DNA of 64,000 nt, taken from NCBI GenBank assembly GCA_963844635.1, contig CAWJPD010000005.1, forward strand, positions 682,001-746,000, given 5' to 3'. Both the position numbers and the translations under genes were made by a program. Positions 43,540 to 51,978 of the stretch are shown here, one piece after another (the stretch's first letter is position 1; each line of letters starts with the position of its first letter). The stretch is from JAJPKK01 sp963844635. GTDB taxonomy: Bacteria; Pseudomonadota; Alphaproteobacteria; Rhizobiales; Xanthobacteraceae. Under the pieces are notes generated by a model. That model had not been told where the DNA came from. It made no database searches and was given only the letters and a program-made list of their open reading frames with translations.

Positions 43540-44859
43540 CTAAGACAGCGTTTCATCAAGCCAGTCATAGATGCGCGCAAAGGCGAGGCGCCTGGCGCCG
43601 GATTCGCAGTGCGCCCCCGCGCCTTCAGCGTCGGAGAATTTCAGTATGGTCTTTTGACAGGTGAGATGATCGAAGAGCTGCTGCGCCTGGCCATTGAAGA
43701 ATAAATCCTTCTCTGCATCGCAAACGAGCGTAGGACACTTGATCTTCTCGGCAATTCCGTCTCCCAGGTTATAAGCCTGCGTTGCAGCGAGATACGCCCG
43801 CGGGCTGCTAACGCCCATCGCATACATGCCCTGCGTGAACGCCCAACGCGCCACGCTGTTTTCCTTCATCATCTCTTCGAAACGCGCATCCCACTGCGGG
43901 GCGCTTGGTGCAGTAAGCGCTCGCAAGACCTGCGAACGGGCCTGCGCTGGAATTCCTGTAAGTTGGGCGGCACCATAATCGTAGACGCCATCATCCGCGA
44001 TGCAGGCAGCCAAACGCGGCTCGAACGCCGCGGCACGCGGCGCGAGGTATCCGCCGAAGCTCACGCCATAGAGGACTATCCTGCGCGGGTCGACGTCGCG
44101 GCGCTTAAGCGCGAAGTCGACGACTGGCGTGACGACCTTCTCCCAATCGGGCCGGAAGTGCAATTTCTGACGATGTACGGGGCCGAACTGGCCGGGACCG
44201 TCGAACACGAGGACGTTGTAGCCCCGCTCGATAGCGGCGCGAGCGCCGTCCCAATGCATCTCCTCGGCCGAACCGTCGAAGCCGGTGTTGAGCAGGATCG
44301 TCGCGCGAGGGCTTCCCGACGTGTCAAAAGAATGAAAATACCCCGGCAGCTCCGTACCTTCAAAAGGGATCTCCACCGGCTCGATCGCAGGCGCAAATAG
44401 TGCGGCAGCCGCCTTGTAACATGCGACGGACCGGTCATAAGCTCGTGTCACGCGTGGATCGTCCGGATTTGCATGAAGGAAGAATTCCGAACTTCGGTAG
44501 TAGTTGCAGGCACGCAAGAAGCCGTCGCGTGCGCTGACGCGATGACCATTCCGTCGCTGCGCCTCGGCCTCTCCGGAGATTCGATCGGCGAAGGCGTTGT
44601 TCGCGTCGTACCAGCCGTCGTAATCGCCTGCTTTGATATTTTGGGCGATCGCAATGACCTCGCCGAACGAAGCTCCCCCGTACTCGGCCGCGCTGAACAA
44701 CCGCACGGTCTCGTACCAGAATTGAGGATCGTTCTGGAACAGAAGCGCGGAGGTACCCGCGTGCTCAGCGGGTGAGCGAGGGCTTTGCGCCTGTGCACTG
44801 GTTTCGGCTGATGCAGCCGCAAGCGCGACCCCGACATGCAGCAGAGTACGACGGTTCAT
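43540..44859 (-). CDS. Secreted alpha/beta hydrolase (FrsA/DUF1100-like)
   Basis: 439 residues from ATG 44859, behind AGGAGTTGGTC. The N-terminus has a signal peptide (MNRRTLLHVGVALAAASAET) with an RR pair. The helical cap region comes first, then the hydrolase core with ILLNTGFDGSAEEMHWDGA, FDGPGQFGP, the nucleophile elbow GVSFGGYLAP, the acid in LVCDAEKDLFF and the likely His in AGAHCESG. The layout matches 2,6-dihydropseudooxynicotine hydrolase and FrsA-like esterases. Substrate unknown. Confidence 0.86.
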   Translation of the reverse strand: MNRRTLLHVGVALAAASAETSAQAQSPRSPAEHAGTSALLFQNDPQFWYETVRLFSAAEYGGASFGEVIAIAQNIKAGDYDGWYDANNAFADRISGEAEAQRRNGHRVSARDGFLRACNYYRSSEFFLHANPDDPRVTRAYDRSVACYKAAAALFAPAIEPVEIPFEGTELPGYFHSFDTSGSPRATILLNTGFDGSAEEMHWDGARAAIERGYNVLVFDGPGQFGPVHRQKLHFRPDWEKVVTPVVDFALKRRDVDPRRIVLYGVSFGGYLAPRAAAFEPRLAACIADDGVYDYGAAQLTGIPAQARSQVLRALTAPSAPQWDARFEEMMKENSVARWAFTQGMYAMGVSSPRAYLAATQAYNLGDGIAEKIKCPTLVCDAEKDLFFNGQAQQLFDHLTCQKTILKFSDAEGAGAHCESGARRLAFARIYDWLDETLS

Positions 44860-44916
44860 GACCAACTCCTTCAGATTTGGACGCTTGTTCAGAACTGTTG
44901 TGCGGCACTCATAATA

Positions 44917-45155
44917 TCAAAAAGCAAGCCTCGAAATCGTGCTGCGGCTGACGGCGAATAGCCGGGCCAGGTCGCGCGTCGTCTCGCCCTTGGCAAGACG
45001 CTGCCGCGCTTCCTTGATCTGATGCGGGTTGAGCTTCGGTTTGCGTCCCATCTTCACGCCGTTGGCACGCGCGATCGCACGGCCATCGTGAGCGCTTGAT
45101 GATCCGCAACCGCTCGTCCTCGGCCATGGCCGACATCATTGCCATAAAGCGGCGC
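44917..45155 (-). pseudogene. Serine resolvase C-terminal remnant 1
   Basis: Minus strand reads FMAMMSAMAEDERLRIIKR. After one frame change it continues DGRAIARANGVKMGRKPKLN, then PHQIKEARQRLAKGETTRDL and ARLFAVSRSTISRLAF with a stop at 44917. This is the end of the catalytic domain plus the Hin-like DNA-binding domain of a Tn3-type resolvase. The N-terminal catalytic serine region is missing. Confidence 0.82.
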
Positions 45156-45320
45156 TGCCGGTGTGCGCGGACGAAGCCCGCACTCCAGCATAAATGCTGC
45201 ACCGCATATGTCTCTTCGTGGCTCGTGCCTCAAGTGTCGAACGGCTCGGAGTTGGTCGGCTTGGTGGGATGCTGCGGCTGTCGCGGCCTCATCTGCGGTA
45301 CTCATATGATCGATCAAGCG

Positions 45321-45560
45321 AGCCGCGAAGTGGTGCTGTGGCTGACAACGTAAATCCTGGCCAGGCGCAGGTGGTCTCGCCTTTGGCGAGACGGTGCCCC
45401 CATTTGCTTGATCTGGCGCGGGCTGAGCTTCGGTTCCGTCCCAACTTCACGCCATCGACACACACACACACACACATACACACGCGCGCCTTCATGTGCT
45501 CGATGAGCCGCAATCGCTCGACTTCGTCCAAGGCCGACATCATTGCCATAAACCGCGCGC
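45321..45560 (-). pseudogene. Serine resolvase C-terminal remnant 2, more decayed
   Basis: Minus strand reads FMAMMSALDEVERLRLIEHM, then a dinucleotide-repeat insert in place of the GRxIARAN segment. It resumes as DGVKLGR with broken versions of PKLSPRQIKQ, RLAKGETT and VSHSTTSRLA in shifting frames. It parallels remnant 1, same orientation, about 400 bases away, but is more diverged. Confidence 0.78.
45458..45488. repeat. CA/TG microsatellite inside resolvase remnant 2
   Basis: About ten CA units, a TA interruption, then CACACGCGCG. Such runs are rare in GC-rich bacterial DNA, and this one replaces coding sequence of the decayed resolvase. Confidence 0.9.
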
Positions 45561-45600
45561 GACCGCGGGCCGGCTCTGCCGCCGTTATCAACGACGCCGT

Positions 45601-45969
45601 TTACTGCGGCATCGTCATCAGTTCGAGCACGTGCCCGTCGGGACTTTTGAAGTAAACGCCCCGGCCGCCATTCCAATCGTTCAGCTTGCTGTCTTCAAGA
45701 CTCCATGGCGAACTGCCATAGGCGAGGTTTGCCTCGCGTACCCGGCCGAAAATGGCGTCGAATGCAGCGTCATCGACGTGGAACGCATAATGATGAGCTT
45801 CGAATGACGCCTCACGGTCGAACAGCAGTGTCAGGGTATCGTTCACCCGCACCGGGGCGAAATGTCCGGACTGGCCCGTGTAATCCAGGCCGAAAATGCG
45901 CGCGAAAAAGCGGGCGGCCGCGTCCTTGTCGCGGGCCGGCACGATGGTGTGGTTGAGCGTGATGGACAT
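45601..45969 (-). CDS. VOC-family (glyoxalase-like) protein
   Basis: 122 residues from ATG 45969, behind GGAGAAGACCG. Two beta-alpha-beta-beta-beta modules are visible: LNHTIVPARDKDAAARFFAR at the start and GVYFKSPDGHVLELMT at the end, with His7, Glu and a central HYAFHV region as possible metal ligands. The family includes glyoxalase I, dioxygenases and antibiotic-resistance binders. The length suits a dimeric single-domain protein. It lies 149 bases downstream of pyrG on the same strand. Substrate unknown. Confidence 0.85.
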   Translation of the reverse strand: MSITLNHTIVPARDKDAAARFFARIFGLDYTGQSGHFAPVRVNDTLTLLFDREASFEAHHYAFHVDDAAFDAIFGRVREANLAYGSSPWSLEDSKLNDWNGGRGVYFKSPDGHVLELMTMPQ

Positions 45970-46118
45970 CGGTCTTCTCCTGATTGCAGGCGCGCCAAAT
46001 CGGAACGGGACGCTTTGATCGCCGCGCTCGACCGGTTCGCAGAACGCCTGGACGATCTCGATCGGTCAACGCAGACGGAGAAAGCAGTGCCTGCCCGTTA
46101 ATTTTCGCGCGATCGCGG

Positions 46119-47744
46119 CTACACCAAACGGCTCTGCGCCACCGCCGCCTCGACGAAGGACGAAAACAGCGGGTGCGGCGCGAAGGGCCGCGATTTCAAT
46201 TCGGGATGGAATTGCACGCCGATGAACCAGGGGTGGTCGGCATATTCGATCGCCTCGGGCAGCAATCCATCGGGCGACATCCCGGAGAAGCGCATGCCTT
46301 GCTGCTCAAGCCGGCCGCGATATCCGGTGTTGATTTCATAACGGTGGCGGTGGCGCTCGGAGATTTCGGTGTCGCCATAGATTTCAGCTACGCGGCTGCC
46401 TCGTTGCAATCGTGCCGGATAGGCGCCAAGCCGCATGGTGCCGCCAAGGTCGCCGCTGGCGGCGCGGTGTTCCAACTCGTTGCCCTTGAGCCATTCGGTC
46501 ATCAATCCGACCACCGGCTGCGAAGTCTGTCCGAACTCGCTCGAATTCGCGTCGGGGATGCCGACGAGATTGCGGGCCGCCTCAATGACCGCCATCTGCA
46601 TGCCGAAGCAGATGCCGAAATACGGGACGTGGCGTTCCCGCGCGAACTGCACGGCGCGAATCTTCCCTTCAGCGCCGCGCTGGCCGAAGCCCCCTGGCAC
46701 CAAAATGCCGTCGACGTGTCCAAGGAACGGCGCCGGGTCCTCGCGCTCGAACACCTCGCTTTCGATCCAGTCCACGTCGACCTTGACCTTGTTGGCGATG
46801 CCGCCGTGGGACAGGGCCTCGATCAGCGATTTATAGGCATCCTTCAATCCCGTGTACTTGCCGACCACGGCGATCGTGACGGCGCCTTCCGGGTTGCGAA
46901 TGCGCTCGTCGATGAGACGCCACGGCTCGAGGTCGGGCGGGGGCGCGGCGAGACCGAAGGCGGCAAGCACTTCGGTATCGAGGCCGGCCGCATGATAAGC
47001 CTGCGGCACGGCGTAGATGTTCCCTGCGTCAAGGGCCTCGATCACCGCGGATTCGCGCACGTTGCAAAACAGCGAAAGCTTGCGCTTCTCCTCCTTGGGA
47101 ATCGGGCGGTCGGTGCGGCACAAAAGGATATCGGGCTGGATGCCGATCGAGCGCAGTTCCTTGACCGAATGCTGGGTCGGCTTGGTTTTCAACTCGCCCG
47201 CAGAAGGAATGAACGGCAATAACGTGAGATGGATGAAGACCGCGCTGCGTCTCGGCAGCTCGTTGCCAAGTTGGCGGATGGCTTCGAAGAAAGGCAGCCC
47301 TTCGATGTCGCCGACCGTCCCCCCGATCTCCACGAGGACGAAATCCATGCCGTCGCTTTCGGCACGGATGAAATCCTTGATGGCGTTGGTGACGTGCGGG
47401 ATCACCTGGATGGTGGCGCCGAGATAATCACCGCGGCGTTCCCGCGCGAGAATGTCCTGGTAGATCCGGCCGGTCGTGATGTTGTCGCGGCGGCTGGCAG
47501 GACGCCCGGTGAAGCGCTCGTAATGGCCGAGGTCGAGATCGGTCTCGGCGCCATCATCGGTGACGAACACTTCGCCATGCTGATATGGCGACATCGTTCC
47601 CGGATCGACATTAAGATAGGGATCGAGCTTGCGCAGGCGGACCGCATAACCGCGCGCCTGCAGCAGCGCTCCGAGCGCCGCCGAGGCCAAGCCCTTGCCA
47701 AGGGAAGAGACCACGCCGCCGGTTATGAATATGAACCGCGCCAT
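46119..47744 (-). CDS. pyrG: CTP synthase
   Basis: 541 residues, the usual length. The synthase domain starts MARFIFITGGVVSSLGKG (P-loop) and includes KLDPYLNVDPGTMSPYQHGE. The glutaminase domain has VPGGFGQRG, the catalytic Cys in FGICFGMQMAVIEA, and GVQFHPELKSRP with the catalytic His and Glu. It makes CTP from UTP, ATP and glutamine. The preceding gene on the strand is secG, an arrangement conserved in Hyphomicrobiales. Intact, without frameshift. Confidence 0.97.
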   Translation of the reverse strand: MARFIFITGGVVSSLGKGLASAALGALLQARGYAVRLRKLDPYLNVDPGTMSPYQHGEVFVTDDGAETDLDLGHYERFTGRPASRRDNITTGRIYQDILARERRGDYLGATIQVIPHVTNAIKDFIRAESDGMDFVLVEIGGTVGDIEGLPFFEAIRQLGNELPRRSAVFIHLTLLPFIPSAGELKTKPTQHSVKELRSIGIQPDILLCRTDRPIPKEEKRKLSLFCNVRESAVIEALDAGNIYAVPQAYHAAGLDTEVLAAFGLAAPPPDLEPWRLIDERIRNPEGAVTIAVVGKYTGLKDAYKSLIEALSHGGIANKVKVDVDWIESEVFEREDPAPFLGHVDGILVPGGFGQRGAEGKIRAVQFARERHVPYFGICFGMQMAVIEAARNLVGIPDANSSEFGQTSQPVVGLMTEWLKGNELEHRAASGDLGGTMRLGAYPARLQRGSRVAEIYGDTEISERHRHRYEINTGYRGRLEQQGMRFSGMSPDGLLPEAIEYADHPWFIGVQFHPELKSRPFAPHPLFSSFVEAAVAQSRLV

Positions 47745-47869
47745 GGGACTTGACCTGTATCGCGTCGGAGCGGGTTAGGCGAGCGCCAAATGGTCGCGGG
47801 ACAGAATTATCCCCGCCTCATCGAGAAACCCGCCGGGGATACGGATTGGCAAGCCTCGGATCGCCCGCG

Positions 47870-48283
47870 TCATTGGTGCGGCTGCGGTGCCTCGGGCGCC
47901 CCGCCACCGCTTGCGCCGCCACCTGCTCCGATCGGGGCCGCCTGGCCGCGAAGTGCATCGAGAAGACCGCCCTGCTGGCCGATCGGCGGCGGGGCGGCCG
48001 GGTTGCCCGGGGCGGCCGGGGCGCTGGGCGCAGCGGTATTCTGGATGATCGAGCGCGGTTTGCGATCAAGACCTGCGAGAATGGATAGAAGCAGGCTGGT
48101 CACGAAAAAACCCATCGCCAGGATCGCGGTCGTGCGGGTCAAGACATTGGCAGTCCCCCGGCTGGTCAGAAAACCACCGCCGCCACCCATGCCGAGGCCG
48201 CCGCCTTCGGATTTTTGCAACAGCACGACACCGATCATGGCGAGGACGATCATGAGGTGGATGACAATGATGACGCTCTGCAT
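47870..48283 (-). CDS. secG: Preprotein translocase subunit SecG
   Basis: 137 residues. Two membrane helices (VIIVIHLMIVLAMIGVVLL and RTTAILAMGFFVTSLLLSIL) flank the conserved QKSEGGGLGMGGGGGF loop. A long Pro/Ala/Gly/Gln-rich tail is typical of alphaproteobacterial SecG. It is an accessory subunit of the SecYEG channel in the inner membrane. It lies 125 bases upstream of pyrG on the same strand. Repeat B2 sits 73 bases upstream of its start, in the likely promoter region. Confidence 0.95.
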   Translation of the reverse strand: MQSVIIVIHLMIVLAMIGVVLLQKSEGGGLGMGGGGGFLTSRGTANVLTRTTAILAMGFFVTSLLLSILAGLDRKPRSIIQNTAAPSAPAAPGNPAAPPPIGQQGGLLDALRGQAAPIGAGGGASGGGAPEAPQPHQ

Positions 48284-48355
48284 GTCGAGTCTCTTGTCGC
48301 CTCTCTTGTCGCCACGCGCCGCGCGCTGGCGCGCAAGGCCTCGGAAACAGCCTGT

Positions 48356-48456
48356 TTGTACTCCCGCGAAAATAACTGCCCCGACACTCGGCAGAAACCA
48401 GCAGCTTTTTGCGGCAACGGCCTGCGACCAATTCAGTTATTTTCGCGGGTACCCTT
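48356..48456. repeat. Palindromic repeat family B, copy B2
   Basis: Bounded by CCCGCGAAAATAACTG and CAGTTATTTTCGCGGG, then GTACCCT. The inner part (CCCGACACTCGGCAGAAACC) parallels copy B1 at 17665. It lies within the 383-base divergent gap between secG and the binding-protein gene, as B1 lies in another divergent gap. Confidence 0.82.
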
Positions 48457-48666
48457 ACCCCGGTCATATGGGACCCGTGAGCGCTGATTACACGATCCCC
48501 CACCCCAATTCCAGCGACAGCGGCCGGCCGCGATGCCGGACGGATGGCCGCACCGTCGCGGAGGCACGCCGCTCGCAGTTCACGCGTAAAGGTGGCAAGA
48601 TCGGGTCCTGCCACCTGCCGGAAAGAGGCCGATCGCCCTTTCGATCAGGACCGACCAGAAAAAGCG

Positions 48667-49641
48667 ATGAGAATGATCAGGTTGATTTGCGCGGCGTTGA
48701 TTGCGACCTTGACCAGCTTCGGCGCTGCAGCGCAGGGGTTTCCGGCGCGGCCGGTCTCGATCGTGGTGCCGCTGGCCGCGGGCGGGACGCTCGATACCTT
48801 GGCGCGCATATTGGCCGACCGTATGAAATCGTCTCTCGGCCAGCCTGTCATCGTCGAAAACGTGACCGGCGCGGCAGGGACCGTGGGCGTCGGCCGCGTC
48901 GCCCGCGCATCGCCCGACGGCTATACTTTGAGCTTCGGATTCATCGGCAGTCACGTCTTCAATGGCGCGATCTACAACCTGCCCTACGACGTGGCCAAGG
49001 ACTTTGCGCCGATCGCGATGATCGCCAACAATCCGCATCTGATCGTCGCCAATGCCGCCAATCCAGCGAAAAACCTTGCTGAATTCCTTGCCTGGTTGAG
49101 GGCCAACCAAGGCAAGGTCGCGGCAGGCACTGCCGGCGTCGGTTCTGCCACCCACGTCGCCTCGATCTTGTTTCAGAATTTCACCGGCACGCGCTTCCAG
49201 CTGGTGCCTTATCGGGGCGACGCGCCAGCGTTGCAGGACGTCATGGCCGGTCAGATCGACATGATGATCGATGTCGCCTCGAACGCCTTGCCGTATGTCG
49301 GGGGCGGCAGGCTCAAGGCCTATGCCGTGACCGCCGCAACCCGCCTCGCCTCCGCGCCCGACATCCCCACCGTTGACGAAGCAGGATTGCCCGGCTTTCG
49401 CATGTACACTTGGTATGGGCTGTGGGCTCCCCGGACGACGCCCGAGAACATTGTTCTCAAGCTTAACGCCGCCGTTGTGGCGGCGCTCGCCGATCCGTTG
49501 CTGCGCCGGCGCTTTGGCGATCTCGGCCTCGACATCCCGCCCCGCGATCAGCAGACGCCTGAAACGCTTGCTGCCCTGCAAAAAAGCGAGATCGAAAAAT
49601 GGTGGCCGATCATCAAGGCGGCCGGGATCAAACCGGAATAG
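48667..49641 (+). CDS. Tripartite tricarboxylate transporter substrate-binding protein (Bug family)
   Basis: 324 residues from ATG 48667. Signal peptide MRMIRLICAALIATLTSFGAAA. Bug-family features are FPARPVSIVVPLAAGGTLDT, VENVTGAAGTVG, ASPDGYTL, PYRGDAPALQDVMAGQIDMM and DEAGLPGFRMYTWYGLWAP. It binds a small carboxylate in the periplasm. No TctA/TctB membrane subunits are adjacent, as is common for this expanded family, so the ligand and transporter partner are unknown. Confidence 0.93.
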   Translation: MRMIRLICAALIATLTSFGAAAQGFPARPVSIVVPLAAGGTLDTLARILADRMKSSLGQPVIVENVTGAAGTVGVGRVARASPDGYTLSFGFIGSHVFNGAIYNLPYDVAKDFAPIAMIANNPHLIVANAANPAKNLAEFLAWLRANQGKVAAGTAGVGSATHVASILFQNFTGTRFQLVPYRGDAPALQDVMAGQIDMMIDVASNALPYVGGGRLKAYAVTAATRLASAPDIPTVDEAGLPGFRMYTWYGLWAPRTTPENIVLKLNAAVVAALADPLLRRRFGDLGLDIPPRDQQTPETLAALQKSEIEKWWPIIKAAGIKPE

Positions 49642-49745
49642 CGGACGCTTTCAATCAGCTTGCTCGAGCAAGGCGGCCGTCGGGGAGCATCCCAAGGGAA
49701 GTTCCTTATGAGCAAGAACAGAACAACCTAATGGAGGCGTCTCTC

Positions 49746-49952
49746 ATGAGCATGAGAAGCTTAACTGTCGTCGTAATCGGCGCGATGATCGGACTCTCGG
49801 CTGTTCGTGCCGCCGATGCCCTGAGTGCCCCGCCTCGTAACTGCATTTCCCATAGTCACAAACAGGAATGCGCCAGCCCGACCAACCCCCATCCGGGTGA
49901 TAGCGAACACGGCGGCCACCAACCCCGGCACCACCACACGCTTCGTCACTGA
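49746..49952 (+). CDS. Small His-rich secreted protein
   Basis: 68 residues from ATG 49746, 13 bases after GGAGG. A signal peptide (SLTVVVIGAMIGLSAVRAAD) leads to a short mature part with two Cys (NCISHSHKQEC) and a His-rich end (HGGHQPRHHHTLRH). That composition suggests metal binding in the periplasm. It starts 104 bases after the Bug-type gene and could be co-transcribed. No family recognised. Confidence 0.6.
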   Translation: MSMRSLTVVVIGAMIGLSAVRAADALSAPPRNCISHSHKQECASPTNPHPGDSEHGGHQPRHHHTLRH

Positions 49953-49998
49953 TGGTGATTGCTGTCGCAGACAGGCGGTGTGTGCGGAGTAAGAACCA

Positions 49999-50120
49999 GG
50001 GCGTGATCCCGAAAGGTTGCAGACCTTTCGGACCAAAAATCACGCAGAAAATCACCACGCATCCGTCATCGAGCGCAGTCCGCGACGGATGGGCAAAAGA
50101 ACAGCAAGCGGGAGGCGGTT
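49999..50120. repeat. Interspersed repeat family A, copy A7, inverted, long form
   Basis: Reads GGGCGTGATCCCGAAAGGTT, then ATCACCACGCATCCGTCATC with the extra middle block GAGCGCAGTCCGCGACGG, and AGCGGGAGGCGGTTAG. Same orientation as copy A4 at 27438. Confidence 0.78.
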
Positions 50121-50156
50121 AGAGGACGTTTTGATTCTACGCTTGATCCCCTTTCG

Positions 50157-50350
50157 ACGTCATGCCCCGCTTTAAGCGGGGCATCCAGTAACCCCTTGAG
50201 TGGCGGTGGAAAACAATACTTTCAATCGGTCATTCTGGTGGTTACTGGATCGCCCGGTCCAGGGGCACCCCATCGTTTGGCCGCTTCAAAGCGCGGTTTG
50301 TTTGACTGCTGCGATAGGTGGCCAAACGATGGTCATCCCCGCGCCGGGCG
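50157..50350. repeat. Palindromic repeat family C, long copy C2
   Basis: Contains a perfect hairpin ATGCCCCGCT-TTA-AGCGGGGCAT (50162-50184). ATCCAGTAACC pairs with GGTTACTGGAT (50183 and 50240). CCATCGTTTGGCC pairs with GGCCAAACGATGG (50270 and 50320). The nested pairs suggest one folded unit of about 190 bases. The rest of the 569-base gap to 50521 holds no supported gene. Confidence 0.8.
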
Positions 50351-50521
50351 AGGACAATTGAGGGGCATATCAAATGTCAGCTGTCAGGACACTAGGTGCA
50401 TCCCGCTTAAGCAAGGCGCCGCTGGAGAACTCTCCAGGTCATTCGCGGGTCGCGTTTTACTTGCCCCGGAATGCCTCAGCCGGAGGCTTTCCCTCACCCA
50501 AGAAGCCTCAGACCATTCAGG

Positions 50522-51238
50522 TCACCAGAGCCCACCGAAACGATAGTTCACGCCGAACAGCAGTGCCTGCAAGGCATGGGTTTCCTGAAAATTATAAACG
50601 CTCCCGCCGCCGTAATTAATCGTGACGTTGTGAGTGCCAAAATCGACGTAGTCGTACTCGAGGAAAACCGACCAGTTAGGCCGAAGCAAGTATTCGAGAC
50701 CGACGCCGCCGGTCCAGCCACCCAGGGTGGCTCCGGCTTGCCCCGCATAAGGTGGAAGCCCATTCGGGTCTACATCCGTATAGTTGACGTGCGCCCAGGC
50801 ACCGCCGCCTTTGAAGTACAGCAAGGCCGAGGGCAGAAACGCATAGCCGATCCGCCCCGTCAGCGTCCCGTACCAAGTCGTCTTGAACGACATCGTTTCG
50901 GAATAGTCGCCCAACTCGTAAAACGGGACCAAATGGTTGCCGCTCACGTCAGCCCCATCGAACATCCCTTGGATGCCGAGGACCCAATTGCCGGCAAACT
51001 GAAAATCGCAGCCGAGTTGACCGCCGCCGACGACCCCGGTTCCGGTGTCGCTTCCCGCAGAGGTGTCGTAAGCGGGGTCGTAAACGCTGTTGTATTGCCA
51101 CCCCACGCCAACATTGGCGCCGAGATAGCAGCCGCTCCAACTTGCCACCGGGTACACCGGCGCATAGCCCGAGAAATCGGCGGCGAAAGCCGATCCGCTA
51201 AACGCAAGAGCGCTGCAAGCAATCGCAAATTTTCGCAA
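50522..51238 (-). CDS. Outer-membrane beta-barrel protein (Omp25/31-like porin family)
   Basis: 238 residues from TTG 51238, chosen because the signal peptide (LRKFAIACSALAFSGSAFAA) begins there. WSGCYLGANVGVGWQYNS is the conserved first strand of the Rhizobiales Omp25 family. Later strands include WYGTLTGRIGYAFLPSALLY and WTGGVGLEYLLRPNWSVFLE. It ends QALLFGVNYRFGGLW, close to but not exactly a terminal aromatic. An eight-stranded surface barrel is expected. An upstream start at 51406 in the same frame would prepend a non-signal region and is less likely. Confidence 0.88.
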   Translation of the reverse strand: MRKFAIACSALAFSGSAFAADFSGYAPVYPVASWSGCYLGANVGVGWQYNSVYDPAYDTSAGSDTGTGVVGGGQLGCDFQFAGNWVLGIQGMFDGADVSGNHLVPFYELGDYSETMSFKTTWYGTLTGRIGYAFLPSALLYFKGGGAWAHVNYTDVDPNGLPPYAGQAGATLGGWTGGVGLEYLLRPNWSVFLEYDYVDFGTHNVTINYGGGSVYNFQETHALQALLFGVNYRFGGLW

Positions 51239-51383
51239 GAGGGTCCCCCATCCGACTTCCTGGTACGCCCCGGCGCTGAGTTTAGACCAATTCGTTGCAA
51301 ATGGCTGTGACCTATTCGCAACAGCCGGACAGATTCTGTTTGATAGTGAACTGAGGTTCCCGCGCAGACCCTGCATCTTGCGC

Positions 51384-51662
51384 CTACGGCGCCCGCGCAT
51401 ATCCATGCTGCGTCATGCAATCGGAGTAGGCCGCTGCGACGGCATCGAGCGAATTGCCGCTTGGATAGAAGTAGCTGGCCGAGCCGACCTGGTGCAACTG
51501 CCAGGATTTCGCCGCCTCCGCTTTCTGCCGTTCGTCTTGGCAAACCTTTTCGTCGAAGCGGAATTGGTCTGGCACCACGGCGGTGCCGTCGGTCTTGATC
51601 CAAAGCTCCGGCGACGACGAGGCACAGCCGCCCAGCAGGACGATAAGCGACAGCACGCGCAT
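51384..51662 (-). CDS. Small lipoprotein
   Basis: 92 residues from ATG 51662. MRVLSLIVLLGGCASSS is a short lipoprotein signal with the lipobox LGGC. The mature part (ELWIKTDGT, then FDEKVCQDERQKAE and YSDCMTQHGYA) has two conserved-looking cysteines. The spacing and the final C-x-x-x-x-G-Y pattern match small alphaproteobacterial lipoproteins of unknown function. The following 316 bases (51663-51978) hold nothing I can support. Confidence 0.78.
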   Translation of the reverse strand: MRVLSLIVLLGGCASSSPELWIKTDGTAVVPDQFRFDEKVCQDERQKAEAAKSWQLHQVGSASYFYPSGNSLDAVAAAYSDCMTQHGYARAP

Positions 51663-51978
51663 CGACCTTATGGGAGCGCGCGCCCTCTTTGAGCCATAAG
51701 CCCGCTTGAGAATCATTGCCGCCCAGCCCGCAACCTTATGATCGGATTGAAACAGCCCTTTGATGCGGTGTCTACCGCGATCAATGCCTGTTTGTTGGGC
51801 TGACGGATCGGCCTTCCCCTCACTCGCGAACTCTCGCCATGGCAAAAGTGCCAGCAGTCCGCGCGAGACGCTCGGCATCATTCGGGATGCGAGCGGCGGC
51901 CCGGCGCAGGGCATAAGGGCGACTGGCGAAACGCCTCCACGAAAGGGCAGGTTGAGGGTTTTCCTTTCCTGCCGGAAA

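Noticed and set aside
46119..48283. Riboswitch or attenuator in front of pyrG
   Set aside because: The 125-base gap after secG shows no clear structured element; CTP-sensitive pyrG control of the Gram-positive type is not visible.
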